This document shows, piece after piece, positions 42,201 to 51,331 of a DNA stretch of 64,000 nucleotides (within the stretch, counting starts at the first letter, position 1; every line of letters begins with the position of its first letter). Position numbers and translations under genes: made by a program. The stretch is from an uncultured bacterium (lineage in GTDB: Bacteria; Verrucomicrobiota; Kiritimatiellia; RFP12; UBA1067). Under the pieces are notes generated by a model. That model saw only the letters and a list, made by a program, of their open reading frames with translations, was not told the origin of the DNA and did not search any database. Location: NCBI GenBank assembly GCA_902799955.1, contig CADCCQ010000006.1, positions 1-64,000 of the forward strand, read 5' to 3'.

Positions 42201-43072
42201 AAAGAAAAGCGTTTACACTGCTGGAGCTCCTCGTCGTCATGGGCATCATGGGCATGATGGCGGTGATGTCCGTCGGCGGCTACCGCGCCATGAGGCGCGG
42301 AATGCAGGAGAAGGCCGTGATGACAAACGTCAACCAGTTCATCCGCGCGGCGTACCAGCGCGCGCAGATCGACAGGCAGCCGGTCGCGGTCTACTTCTGG
42401 AACGAGACGCTCCGCGTCTCGTCCGACGACGCGGGCAACGTGGACGTCGTCGTCGGCAAGGCCGTGGCCGTCAGGCGCTCGGGCAGGATCTCGGGCGTGC
42501 AGGGCGTGTATCTCATAGACGAGTTCGGCGATCTCAGGTTCAGCCGCCTGATAAGCGAGGACGACGAGGAGGACGTGAACGAGGCGTCCAAGTCCGGCGG
42601 CGGCATGTACCTCTACCGGCTGAACGGCGACGAGGGCAATGTACGGGAATCCCGCTCCCGCATATCCGAGACTACCACTGCGAAGCCGTTCACCGGCGAA
42701 CCTCTGCTCGCGTGGTCAGGGAACGGAACCCAGGAGAACGCGGCGCTGAAGTCCGTCGAGATAGAGGCGTTCGCATACGAGGTCCTCGACGGGAGCCAGG
42801 GTAAGTGGAGCGCCGGCGACGCTTACGGGTTTGAGTTCGCCGACATCACGCTGCCTCACGGCTACCTCTTTGGGCAGAAGTATTCGAGGAGCCTCTCGAA
42901 GCCGATAGACGGCGAGACGATGATCCGGTTCAACCCGGCCGGCGAGGGAGGCAGCAGCGGCGCCGGCGGCGACCGCATAACCATCTACAGCTTCGCGGCG
43001 GGCTCCGGAGGGGGAATCACGACGAAGCAGGTGGGCACTTCCACGAGCCCCAAGGAAAGGCAGGGCAGCTGA
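42197..43072 (+). CDS. minor pseudopilin, GspH-like
   Basis: The 291-aa product begins VKRKAFTLLELLVVMGIMGM with GTG start, Ala before the cleavage site and Glu5. The next part (FIRAAYQRAQIDRQPVAVYF, then a beta-rich region) is the GspH/FimT pattern, but the protein is about twice the usual size. Its GTGA overlap couples it to the gene before. Confidence 0.82.
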   Translation: MKRKAFTLLELLVVMGIMGMMAVMSVGGYRAMRRGMQEKAVMTNVNQFIRAAYQRAQIDRQPVAVYFWNETLRVSSDDAGNVDVVVGKAVAVRRSGRISGVQGVYLIDEFGDLRFSRLISEDDEEDVNEASKSGGGMYLYRLNGDEGNVRESRSRISETTTAKPFTGEPLLAWSGNGTQENAALKSVEIEAFAYEVLDGSQGKWSAGDAYGFEFADITLPHGYLFGQKYSRSLSKPIDGETMIRFNPAGEGGSSGAGGDRITIYSFAAGSGGGITTKQVGTSTSPKERQGS

Positions 43073-43074
43073 CT

Positions 43075-43593
43075 ATGAGAAAGGCTTTTACACTGATGGA
43101 GGTCAACCTCGCCATAATGATCATGGCGGGCGGTATCCTTTCCGTCCTCGGTCTCTACTCGCTTGGCTACCGCGAGAACCGCCAGAGCCGCGAGGACGTC
43201 GCGGCGGCCGCGTACGCGGACTCCGTCATAAGCCCGCTGGTGATGGCGCTTTCCGACCCGAAGGTGAAGTGGTCGAAATTCAAGGACCTCCCCGACTACC
43301 CGAACAGCAGCGGCTGGGGGTATTTCCTGAACGCGCGCACCGGGCAGGTCGAGAAGAACCCCGACTCGGAGGCCAAGAAGGCGTTCAAGTCCGTCATCGA
43401 CAAGGTGGGCTCGGAGGTGAGCTCGTCGTGGCCGACATCCCCGGACAGGGACCTCAAGGCCGGCCTCGTCATACTCCACGACCAGAACTCCCCGGTCGTG
43501 AGGATAGCCTTCCGGGCGACGAGGAACGTCTCCGAGCTGCTTTCAATGCCGCTGTTCTACACCGAGGTAATGTTCCAGGGGGTGCCCGAATGA
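43075..43593 (+). CDS. minor pseudopilin, GspI-like
   Basis: The 172-aa product begins MRKAFTLMEVNLAIMIMAGG, the GspI-like leader, with Ala before the cleavage site and Glu5. The order H-I-J-G-K of this and the neighbouring genes supports the assignment. The stop overlaps the next ATG. Confidence 0.82.
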   Translation: MRKAFTLMEVNLAIMIMAGGILSVLGLYSLGYRENRQSREDVAAAAYADSVISPLVMALSDPKVKWSKFKDLPDYPNSSGWGYFLNARTGQVEKNPDSEAKKAFKSVIDKVGSEVSSSWPTSPDRDLKAGLVILHDQNSPVVRIAFRATRNVSELLSMPLFYTEVMFQGVPE

Positions 43594-44075
43594 TGAAAAG
43601 GGGCTTTACCATAATCGAGGTGCTGGTCGCGAGCCTCCTGCTGGGGATGCTCGTCTCCATCCTGACCATGATGTTCAACCAGTCGTCGATCGCCTGGCGC
43701 ACCGGCGTCGCCGCCGTGGAGGACCTCGACGAAGTCCGCATCAACATCGCCAACCTGCGTGACGAGGCGGACAATGCATACGTCTGGAACAACCAGGAGC
43801 GCAGGATCATCGGCCTCTGGGACGCCAGCGGAGACCTCCGTGAGCGCGCCTGGAACGTCGACGGCGAGTCGGGCGTGTTCTCGTCGGGATCCATGCTGAA
43901 CGGCGAGATAGGCAGCGACACCCTGAAGCTCAAGGACCTGAAGCAGCAGTCGGTCGGCGGTGGCCGGGGGACGGGCGGCGTCAAGACGTACACCGTGAAC
44001 GTGAAGAGCGCAGGGCCCGACAGGGAGTTCAACACGTTCGACGACATTTGGAGCTATCCCGATGAAATCAACTAG
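43590..44075 (+). CDS. minor pseudopilin, GspJ-like
   Basis: The 161-aa product begins MMKRGFTIIEVLVASLLLGM, with Gly before the cleavage site and Glu5. The pattern after the helix (V-E-D-L-D-E-V-R-I-N-I-A-N-L-R-D-E) fits GspJ. The ATG overlaps the upstream stop, and its own 3' end overlaps the next gene by 14 nt. Confidence 0.82.
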   Translation: MMKRGFTIIEVLVASLLLGMLVSILTMMFNQSSIAWRTGVAAVEDLDEVRINIANLRDEADNAYVWNNQERRIIGLWDASGDLRERAWNVDGESGVFSSGSMLNGEIGSDTLKLKDLKQQSVGGGRGTGGVKTYTVNVKSAGPDREFNTFDDIWSYPDEIN

Positions 44076-44520
44076 AAAAGGCTTTACGCTCGTTGAGATA
44101 ATGGTGGTGCTGGTGATAATATCAGTGCTCATGGCGGCGTTCACCTCGTCCGTCGCCGGCGCGCGCAAGCGCGCCAACATCTCCAAGGCGACAAGCGAGG
44201 TGAAGGTCGTCTCGCAGGCAATCCTCGCGTATGAGCAGTTCGGGAAGGACATGCCTTCTTGCAAGGACGCCGACGCGGACGAGAACTCCCTCGGATTCCT
44301 GATCGGCGAAGGCGGGTCCGCCGACTCCGGCGGCAAGATACCCCCGCTTCTCATGGCGTCGCTCAGGAGCGGCGGCAAGATGCTCGACCCGTGGAACACC
44401 CCGTACAAGATCTCGATCAAGGCAGGCGAGACGCTGAAGCTCACGAAGACGATGTCGAACGTCAAGACTGGTTACTTCCTGCCGAACTTCTACCGCCTTT
44501 CAGAGGAGGAGCGCAAATGA
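44062..44520 (+). CDS. GspG-like major pseudopilin
   Basis: The 152-aa product begins MKSTRKGFTLVEIMVVLVII, with Gly before the cleavage site and Glu5. The Asp-Pro-Trp-Asn-Thr-Pro-Tyr motif at about residue 113 is typical of GspG. It is the best candidate for the main pseudopilus subunit here. Confidence 0.87.
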   Translation: MKSTRKGFTLVEIMVVLVIISVLMAAFTSSVAGARKRANISKATSEVKVVSQAILAYEQFGKDMPSCKDADADENSLGFLIGEGGSADSGGKIPPLLMASLRSGGKMLDPWNTPYKISIKAGETLKLTKTMSNVKTGYFLPNFYRLSEEERK

Positions 44521-47500
44521 GAAATCCCTCTTCCAGGCGCGGCAGCGCGCTTCTCATAGTCCTCGGCATGTTGTCGTTCATGATCGTCTCGGCGGTCGGC
44601 TTCGCCACGTACATGCGCTATTCGCGCATGCCGTCCAGCTTCCTCCGCCGGTCAAACTCGTCGCGCCTTATCGTGAAGGCCGCCGTGGCGGAGGCGATGG
44701 AGCAGATCGACAAGGCCGTCTGTAACAACTACCACCCGAACATCGGCTTCAAGTACGTCGACGACGGCCGCCAGCCCGGCTCGTACTCCGGCGGCGACAT
44801 GAACAACGTGCTCTGGAACGGGAGCTCCAGCTATCCAAACCTTCACAACGTCTGGCGGCACCGCGTCTTCATGAAGTCCGCGAAGCCTGACGTACTGAAC
44901 AGGACGACGACGGACTCATCCACGGTCACGCCCCTCTGCCTTGAGGCCCTCGCCTACATCCCGCCGCCGCTCATCAACGATGTGCGCTTCTACTCCCGCA
45001 TCACCCCCACCGCCAAGTGGCAGCCGTTCGGGTTCGACGTCGGCCGCTATTCGTTCGTGGCCGTCGACGTCTCCGACTACTTCGACCTGAACCGGATTCT
45101 GGCGGACGCCCCGCGTGCGTCCTCCGCCACTCGGCGTGTCACGCTGTCGTACCTTTTCGAGGAGAACGGACACAAGACCCCGCCGTCCTCCGTCTCCGAG
45201 TGGGATAGCTTCATGGACAAGTTCCGCAAGTACGACGAGAAGACGGGGGCACTGGAGTTCAACGGCAAGTACCCGCTCATATCCGTCGCCGACTTCAACC
45301 TCGCGCTCGGGAATCACGGTGGCGTGTGGAAGGGCAACTTCTCCAGCCCGTTCTGCGACTACATCAGCGGCAGGACGGAAAGTCTCTACCCCGGCAACAA
45401 GTCCATCGCCGGAAACTACAAGTCGCTCCAGGGCGGCACGCTTGACGCGTATCTCGAGAGGTTCCGCCGCATGACGTTCGTCACGGACAGCCTTCTGCCG
45501 GTCGACCTCACCGAGGCCGAGGAGTCGTCGGGCGGCGGCCGCAACCAGCAGCAGGCACGGGTGCAGAACCGTTTCCCGCTTTCAGACCCCAAGAACCAGC
45601 CGTTCAAGATGTCCGACCTTAAGAACAAGGGCGGACGGTCGATGGATCTCGCAACGCTGATCAGGGGCGCCAACTCCGCCTTTGGACACCTCGACGACAA
45701 GCTCAAGAGGGGAGTTCTCAGCCTCTCCACACTAGGCTGCACCATCCTCTACGACTACCTCGACGAGGATCATATCCCCGTCTCGCTCGCCGTGCCCACC
45801 TTCGAGCGGACGCCCATGATCTGCGGCATAGAGCCGAAGTTCGAGAATTCTCAGTTCAGGATCCAGAAGACGATGATCCCCGCTGGCGAAAACGACGTCG
45901 ATACAAAATCTGAGAACGAAACCTCCCGCATCGTGCGCAAGACCGTGCGCTACACCCTCGACCCCAGGATCGTCGAGGGCTTCATGGGCGGCACGCTCAA
46001 CACGCTAGTCGTGTTCCCGTTCAGCCACAAGGACGAGGACGACGGGCAGTTTGCCCTGGACGGCCGCTTCGCCCTATTCTTCTCAAGCGACAAGATGTCC
46101 CTTAGGACCAGCCCGAGCGATATCCTGCACCTCGAGGAAGGGGACATCGAGGAGAAGCCGCTCATGGACAACGGCCTCATCAACGCGAAGCTCGACAACC
46201 TGAACATCTCGAACATAAAGACAACGTTCGTCGACAACAAGAGGCAGGAGGACGCGCTCCAGCTCCACAAGATGAGGTTGCAGAGGGGAAGCGCCGCAGG
46301 TCAGGCCCTGGCTATGGGCGGCAACGCGCTCCTCGAGGTCACATACGAGTGGGAGCAGACGAAGTCCGGCGGAAACGCCGGCGGAATGATCGCAAACCAG
46401 GGATGGGCGCCGGAGTGGAAGGACCTGGACAAGAACAAGGCAGACTATATCGTCGAGGCGAAGTGCTTCCCGATCGTAGACGCGGGCGGCAAGCTAGACC
46501 AGGATCTTGCCAACTTCAACAACCTCAAGGGCGTAATAACCGGCGGCGGCAAGGAGATAACGATGAACGCAGGCGCGTGGCTTCGCATAAAGGACTCCTC
46601 CGCGAACGGCAAGGTCGTGGACATGGTGCCCGCCTGCATCCTCGACGACAAGAACCAGAATGGATTCGGGATGGACGACGCCACGGGCGCTGTGCTGCTC
46701 GAGAGGCTGGGCGCGGCGTATCCGCTCATGCGCTTCGACACCGGCATCTCGTTCACGCTGTCTATCAACGCGCTCGACTCGATCGCCGACAAGCCGCAGC
46801 CCGTCACGATAAGCCCTGCTGCCGCCATGGTCGCCGACCCGAGGTACAACTACGCCCCGGAACACTGGTTCCAGGTCGCGGCAGGCATCGACAAGAACAC
46901 CTGGCTCACCAACAACAAGGTCGGCGACGGCGACCGCGACGGCGACATCTCGATGGCGACAAGCGACGCTGGATATCTGCAGAGCAAATACGAGTTCGCC
47001 CACATTCCCCGCCTCACCGGACTTTTGGACTCCGGCGACGGCAACAGGGACAACGACATGACAGGCAACCTGAAGTGCCCCTCCGTCGCATACGGCGGAA
47101 AGTCGCTTCCCGACAGCTTCGGCGCGACCGCAAACCAAGAGTTCATGTGGCGTACCTACGACCCGACGGACATCGACGAGCAGGCATTCGAGAAGCTGCC
47201 CTGGACGAGCGAGGACACCGGCTTCAAGGTGAACCCGTACACCGACTCCATGAACATCATGATGGCGGCGTTCGCCAACACGCCGATAGACTGGAAGCGG
47301 TCTTCGACGAACCACACGTTCGGCACCGTGAAGTACGCCGAGATGAAGGCCGCCAACTTCAACAGGGACTACGCCTTCAACCAGTATTCGAAGGACACCA
47401 AGATCTCCTGGGAGTTCCTTGAGACCGCCGCATCCAGGTTCTACAACAGCGTCCGCGACCGCGCCGGCGAGAACAAGGACTGGGTGGAGGCGTGGCAGCA

Positions 47501-47816
47501 GCTGGACTGGAGTTACCATAAGGACAGGTTCCTCGGCATCGACCTCGACGCAGACACAGACAACCTCTTCGCCGCCGACCGCAAGTTCCTCTACGGGTAC
47601 TGGCGCGAGTGCTTCGCCGCCAAGCAGCAGCTCTTCCTGATCTTCGCCAGGGCGGAGCCGATGATGATGGGCGGCGGCGCGGCGGGGCAGATACCGCCGC
47701 AGCTCGGCGCAAGGGCCGTGGCCCTCGTATGGCGCGATCCTACGGCCACTCCGGACATCGGAGGCAAGTACGTGCCCCATCAGATGAGGGTGTTGTTCTA
47801 TAGGCAGTTTGAATAA
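44517..47816 (+). CDS. giant GspK-like minor pseudopilin
   Basis: The 1099-aa product begins MRNPSSRRGSALLIVLGMLS, with Gly before the cleavage site but no Glu at mature position 5. That absence and the place after H-I-J-G mark GspK, the tip subunit. GspK is normally about 300-350 aa, so this one is about three times as long. The soluble part is rich in Asp, Asn and Trp. It has repeated Asp-rich stretches such as GDGDRDGDIS and LDSGDGNRDND that look like calcium-binding loops; GspK binds calcium in other bacteria. GAGGAG precedes the ATG. The stop is followed by a repeat-bearing gap. Confidence 0.8.
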   Translation: MRNPSSRRGSALLIVLGMLSFMIVSAVGFATYMRYSRMPSSFLRRSNSSRLIVKAAVAEAMEQIDKAVCNNYHPNIGFKYVDDGRQPGSYSGGDMNNVLWNGSSSYPNLHNVWRHRVFMKSAKPDVLNRTTTDSSTVTPLCLEALAYIPPPLINDVRFYSRITPTAKWQPFGFDVGRYSFVAVDVSDYFDLNRILADAPRASSATRRVTLSYLFEENGHKTPPSSVSEWDSFMDKFRKYDEKTGALEFNGKYPLISVADFNLALGNHGGVWKGNFSSPFCDYISGRTESLYPGNKSIAGNYKSLQGGTLDAYLERFRRMTFVTDSLLPVDLTEAEESSGGGRNQQQARVQNRFPLSDPKNQPFKMSDLKNKGGRSMDLATLIRGANSAFGHLDDKLKRGVLSLSTLGCTILYDYLDEDHIPVSLAVPTFERTPMICGIEPKFENSQFRIQKTMIPAGENDVDTKSENETSRIVRKTVRYTLDPRIVEGFMGGTLNTLVVFPFSHKDEDDGQFALDGRFALFFSSDKMSLRTSPSDILHLEEGDIEEKPLMDNGLINAKLDNLNISNIKTTFVDNKRQEDALQLHKMRLQRGSAAGQALAMGGNALLEVTYEWEQTKSGGNAGGMIANQGWAPEWKDLDKNKADYIVEAKCFPIVDAGGKLDQDLANFNNLKGVITGGGKEITMNAGAWLRIKDSSANGKVVDMVPACILDDKNQNGFGMDDATGAVLLERLGAAYPLMRFDTGISFTLSINALDSIADKPQPVTISPAAAMVADPRYNYAPEHWFQVAAGIDKNTWLTNNKVGDGDRDGDISMATSDAGYLQSKYEFAHIPRLTGLLDSGDGNRDNDMTGNLKCPSVAYGGKSLPDSFGATANQEFMWRTYDPTDIDEQAFEKLPWTSEDTGFKVNPYTDSMNIMMAAFANTPIDWKRSSTNHTFGTVKYAEMKAANFNRDYAFNQYSKDTKISWEFLETAASRFYNSVRDRAGENKDWVEAWQQLDWSYHKDRFLGIDLDADTDNLFAADRKFLYGYWRECFAAKQQLFLIFARAEPMMMGGGAAGQIPPQLGARAVALVWRDPTATPDIGGKYVPHQMRVLFYRQFE

Positions 47817-47926
47817 TTGTGGAATTATGTAATTGTGGAATTATGCAATTTGCCATTAACCATTGGAGATGTATATTTCAACAATGACATAATAACGAAG
47901 TCGTACAAAAGAAAGGTAAGATATAC
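47817..47926 (+). repeat. intergenic gap with AATT-palindrome repeats
   Basis: Two copies of GGAATTATG(T/C)AATTNTG (about 47820-47850) follow the GspK-like stop. The unit is the same as in the gaps at 40840 and 50028. The next gene's Shine-Dalgarno (AAAGGTAAG) ends the gap. Confidence 0.55.
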
Positions 47927-48835
47927 ATGAAAATGAAAAGGGGTTTTACGCTAGTCGAGTTGATTGTCGTAATTGCCATCATCATCGCCCTCATGGGGGC
48001 ACTTGTCGTGAATTTCATGGGCGGCACGGAGTCTGCCCGGAACGCGCAGTGCATGGCGAACATGAAGCAGCTTGCCCAGGGCGTGCAGTCGTACGGCAGG
48101 GACACGCACTGGTATCCGATGGCAGGGTCGCTCGAACGCATGGCCATTGACGAGACGAGCGGCATCGGCAAGGGCGTCAAGGGGCGGTACAACGAGCTGA
48201 AGGGATGGATCAGCTGGAACTCGCACGGCACATACAAGTCCGCGCCGCGATCCCACGTCGCGAACGCCGGATGGTTCATCTCCGCCTACAACCAGGACGA
48301 GACGACTCGCGAATACTGCATCACCAACGGCGTGTTGTGGGGCCATGTGAACAAGACCCGCAAATGCTACACGTGCCCCAACCACCTGAAGAAGATGAAG
48401 TCGAGCGAGCAGCCCAACTGGAGCTACGTGATGAACAGTGTGTTCGGCTGGGATACCTCTATCGGCAGCGACTATTTCTCAGAGTTCTACTGTGGCGAAC
48501 GCGAGTTCGGAACCCTCGCCAGGATCGACAAGATGCTCCTCTTCGCGGAGCTCCCCTGGGAGGACTTCTTCGACGGGGTGCAGCCCGACTACTCCAGCGC
48601 TTCTGGGATCAAGAACGACTGTACCCTCCAGTACACGGAAGGGGAGTACATCGGCTTCAACCACAAGCAGGGCAACAACATCTACGCCCACGTCGTGTTC
48701 GCGGACGGCCACACGGACAAGATTCGCGCCCCGAAGAACGGCCTGAGGGTCGACGCCCTGAAGAAGCTCACCGAGTACCTCTGCGAGGGCAAGGACTACA
48801 CGTACAACGGCTCAAGCTACTCGGAGGCGAAGTAG
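47927..48835 (+). CDS. DUF1559-like pseudopilin with H-X9-DG-type motif
   Basis: The 302-aa product begins MKMKRGFTLVELIVVIAIII, with Gly before the cleavage site and Glu5. Near the C-terminus IYAHVVFADGHTDKI resembles the H-X9-DG region of prepilins widespread in planctomycetes and lentisphaerae. Two Cys pairs (for example CYTCPNHLK) could bind metal. It closes the pseudopilin row. Confidence 0.83.
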   Translation: MKMKRGFTLVELIVVIAIIIALMGALVVNFMGGTESARNAQCMANMKQLAQGVQSYGRDTHWYPMAGSLERMAIDETSGIGKGVKGRYNELKGWISWNSHGTYKSAPRSHVANAGWFISAYNQDETTREYCITNGVLWGHVNKTRKCYTCPNHLKKMKSSEQPNWSYVMNSVFGWDTSIGSDYFSEFYCGEREFGTLARIDKMLLFAELPWEDFFDGVQPDYSSASGIKNDCTLQYTEGEYIGFNHKQGNNIYAHVVFADGHTDKIRAPKNGLRVDALKKLTEYLCEGKDYTYNGSSYSEAK

Positions 48836-49431
48836 TGATCAAGGTCCTTGTCGTCGACGACCATCCCATGGTCCGCGAGGGCCTTGAGGCGATGTTCGCT
48901 AGCGAGGGCGGGTTCGACGTAGTGGGGCTCGCCGCAAACGGGGAGGAGGCCATCGCGCTGGCCGGGAAGACAAGCCCCGACGTCGTGCTGAGCGACGTGA
49001 GGATGCCGAAGATGGACGGCTTCACGATGCTGTCGCACATGCTGAAGGTCGCCCCGTCCGCTCGCGTCATCCTCCTTGCCGGGATGCCGCTCCGCGAGGA
49101 GGAGGCGCGCGCCGAGGCCGAAGGCGCGGCGGGCTACCTCCCGAAGGACGTCGACCAGGACCGCCTTTCCGAGGCGATAAAGATCGCCGCCGCCGGCGGG
49201 GCGTTCGTCCGCGAGCAGTTCCAGTCCACTCCGTCGCTTCTCACAGTCCGGGAGATGGACGTCCTGCGCCTGCTGGCGCAGGGCAAGCAGCGCGACCAGA
49301 TCGCCGCCGCGCTCGGCATCGGCGCGGAGTCCGTAAAAACCCACCTGAAGGGAATCATGAACAAGCTCGCCTGCCCCAACGCGACGTCCGCCGTCGGCAG
49401 GGCGTACGAGCTGGGGATCCTCCGCGCATGA
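48835..49431 (+). CDS. NarL/FixJ-type response regulator
   Basis: The 198-aa product has a receiver domain with phospho-acceptor D54 in LSDVRMPKMDG and YLPKD. A GerE/LuxR helix-turn-helix follows (LTVREMDVLRLLAQGKQRDQIAAALGI region, split at its middle). The GTG start overlaps the stop of the pseudopilin before it (TAGTG). No partner kinase is adjacent. It could control the secretion operon, which it ends, but this is inference. Confidence 0.88.
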   Translation: MIKVLVVDDHPMVREGLEAMFASEGGFDVVGLAANGEEAIALAGKTSPDVVLSDVRMPKMDGFTMLSHMLKVAPSARVILLAGMPLREEEARAEAEGAAGYLPKDVDQDRLSEAIKIAAAGGAFVREQFQSTPSLLTVREMDVLRLLAQGKQRDQIAAALGIGAESVKTHLKGIMNKLACPNATSAVGRAYELGILRA

Positions 49432-50027
49432 AGACAAAGCCTCTTTTCATAGTGATGTCCGCGCCAAGCGGCTGCGGCAAGTCCACACTGATAGACATGC
49501 TCCTCCAGGAGTACCACGACATCGTCTACTCCATCAGCTGCACGACGCGCGCGCCGCGCGGCGACGAGGAGGACGGACTGGACTACCACTTCCTCTCCAA
49601 GGAGCGGTTCGAGGAGCTGATCGGCGAGGACGCCTTCCTTGAGTACGCCAACGTACACGACAACTACTACGGCACTCTCCGCGCCCCGATCGAGGAGGTT
49701 CTCTCCGAGGGCAGCTCGATGATCCTCGACATCGACGTGCAGGGCGCGGCGAAGGTCAGGGAGCGCGTCAGGGCCCTGCCGAACACCGACCCGCTGAAGA
49801 TTGGCTATGTCGACATCTTCGTCATGCCGCCGTCGATGGACGAGCTACGCGCTCGCCTTGAGGGGCGCGGCACCGACTCCAGGGAGTCCATCGAGCGCCG
49901 CCTTGCGAACGCCGAGGGGGAGATTGCCCGCGCCGGGGAGTATATGTACAAGGTGGTCAACGACGACCTTGCCATCGCCTACAAGCGCCTCTGCGACCTC
50001 ATCGACGCCCTGTCGGGGCGGATGTAG
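49428..50027 (+). CDS. gmk: guanylate kinase
   Basis: The 199-aa product phosphorylates GMP to GDP. The P-loop is SAPSGCGKST (residues 11-20), followed by SCTTRAPRGDEEDGLDYHF, the GMP-site YGTLRAPIE and LDIDVQGA. It overlaps the regulator gene by 4 nt, a housekeeping gene riding on the pseudopilin operon. Confidence 0.95.
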   Translation: MKTKPLFIVMSAPSGCGKSTLIDMLLQEYHDIVYSISCTTRAPRGDEEDGLDYHFLSKERFEELIGEDAFLEYANVHDNYYGTLRAPIEEVLSEGSSMILDIDVQGAAKVRERVRALPNTDPLKIGYVDIFVMPPSMDELRARLEGRGTDSRESIERRLANAEGEIARAGEYMYKVVNDDLAIAYKRLCDLIDALSGRM

Positions 50028-50145
50028 AAAATGTAATTGTGTAATTATGTAATTGTGTAATTGTGGAATAGCGGGATTTTACATTTATACCTTCCATTTT
50101 ACATTTTACACTTTACATTTTACACTTTACACTTTACACTCGTTC
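50028..50145 (+). repeat. intergenic simple-sequence repeats
   Basis: Positions 50030-50068 hold five (A/T)GTAATT words. Positions 50090-50140 hold repeats of TTTACA(T/C)TTTACACT. The minus-strand stop codon of the next gene (50134-50136) is made by this repeat. Confidence 0.55.
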
Positions 50146-51285
50146 CCACACGTTCCCTGCCGCATTGGACTTCAGGGCGGCCTCGACGAACCGCATTGTC
50201 CTTACGCCTTCGCGGGGGCCGGGGAAGTCGTGGGGCTGGCGATCCTGCACCGACGCGCAGAACTCGTCGTAGATGTTGGCGAACGCCTCGATGAAGCCCT
50301 CGTGGTGTCCGGCCGGGATCCTCGACGCCCTGTTGCACGCCTCCGACTCCTCGGCGATGTATGGCGCCTTGCGCTTGTACGTCTTCTCCGGACCGAAGGG
50401 ATATTTCACTGAGAGGTAGTTCGGCGCCTCCTGGTTCCAGAAGAGCGACGCCTTGTCTCCATAGACCCGCAGGCGCACGCCGTTCTCCTCGCCCGTCGCG
50501 ATCTTCGATATGACGATTGACGCCTTTGGGACAACTGCGGGGACTGTCCCCGCGGAATTGGCGGGCTTGAGGCGCATCAGCACCGAGGCGTCGTCGTCAA
50601 GGGCGTTGCCTGGCGCGTAGGATGAAAGGTCTGCGAGGATCATGTCCGTCTCCAGCCCCGTCACGTACTCGACGAGATGGAATGCGTGAACCCCGATGTC
50701 CGCCACGACGCAGCTTCTCCCGGACCTCGCCGGATTCATCTTCCAGGCGTTGCGCTTGTCTAGCGGCTTGGTGAAGTCGATCTTCCTGAAGCTGCCCTGC
50801 TGGTATTCGAGGACGACCTTGCATATCGTGCCGAGCTCTCCCTTTGCGGCCAGGTCGCGGGCGAGCTTCACCATCGGGAACCCGGAGTAGGTGAACGGGA
50901 TGGCGAGGAAGCGTCCGTTCTCGGCGGAGATTCGGGAAAGTTCCTCGGCCTCGTCCAGTGAAAGCGAAAGTGGCTTTTCGCAGACGACATCCATTCCGGA
51001 CTCAAGCGCGGCTTTGGCGATTTCGTAGTGCGAGTCGTTGGGCGTGACGACGGAAAGGAAGTCTATCTTGCCGCGCTCGGCCTCGATGAGGGACCTCCAG
51101 TCTGGGTAGACGCGCTCCGGCGCGACGGCGCACTTCGCGCCTGTCGCGGCATTGGCTGAAGGGTCTCGGGAGAAGCATCCGGCAACGAGGTCCGCCAGGT
51201 CGTCCATGCGCACCGCCATGCGGTGGATGGGCCCGATGAAAGATCCGGCAGCGCCGCCGACCATTGCATATTGGAGTCGTTTCAT
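50134..51285 (-). CDS. Gfo/Idh/MocA-family oxidoreductase
   Basis: The 383-aa product has the NAD-binding N-terminus (YAMVGGAAGSFIG) and CEKPLSLSLDEAEEL (the EKP motif). The C-terminal domain is of the GFO_IDH_MocA_C2 type with IATGEENGVRLRVYGDKASL. It probably oxidises or epimerises a sugar or inositol; the substrate is unknown. The palindrome GCGGGGACTGTCCCCGC at 50537-50553 lies inside the frame. It encodes part of ANSAGTVPAVVP, which looks like an insertion before IVISKIATGEEN. The start is at 51285, where conservation begins. Confidence 0.85.
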   Translation of the reverse strand: MKRLQYAMVGGAAGSFIGPIHRMAVRMDDLADLVAGCFSRDPSANAATGAKCAVAPERVYPDWRSLIEAERGKIDFLSVVTPNDSHYEIAKAALESGMDVVCEKPLSLSLDEAEELSRISAENGRFLAIPFTYSGFPMVKLARDLAAKGELGTICKVVLEYQQGSFRKIDFTKPLDKRNAWKMNPARSGRSCVVADIGVHAFHLVEYVTGLETDMILADLSSYAPGNALDDDASVLMRLKPANSAGTVPAVVPKASIVISKIATGEENGVRLRVYGDKASLFWNQEAPNYLSVKYPFGPEKTYKRKAPYIAEESEACNRASRIPAGHHEGFIEAFANIYDEFCASVQDRQPHDFPGPREGVRTMRFVEAALKSNAAGNVWERV

Positions 51286-51294
51286 CTCACGCCC

Positions 51295-51331
51295 GTTCCC
51301 CATTCCCCGTTCCCCATTCCCCTACTTCCCC
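51295..51331 (-). repeat. TTCCCC simple repeat
   Basis: Five TTCCCC units, separated by CA, CG or a few bases, span the gap between two minus-strand genes and include the stop codon of the upstream gene (51322-51324). Confidence 0.5.
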
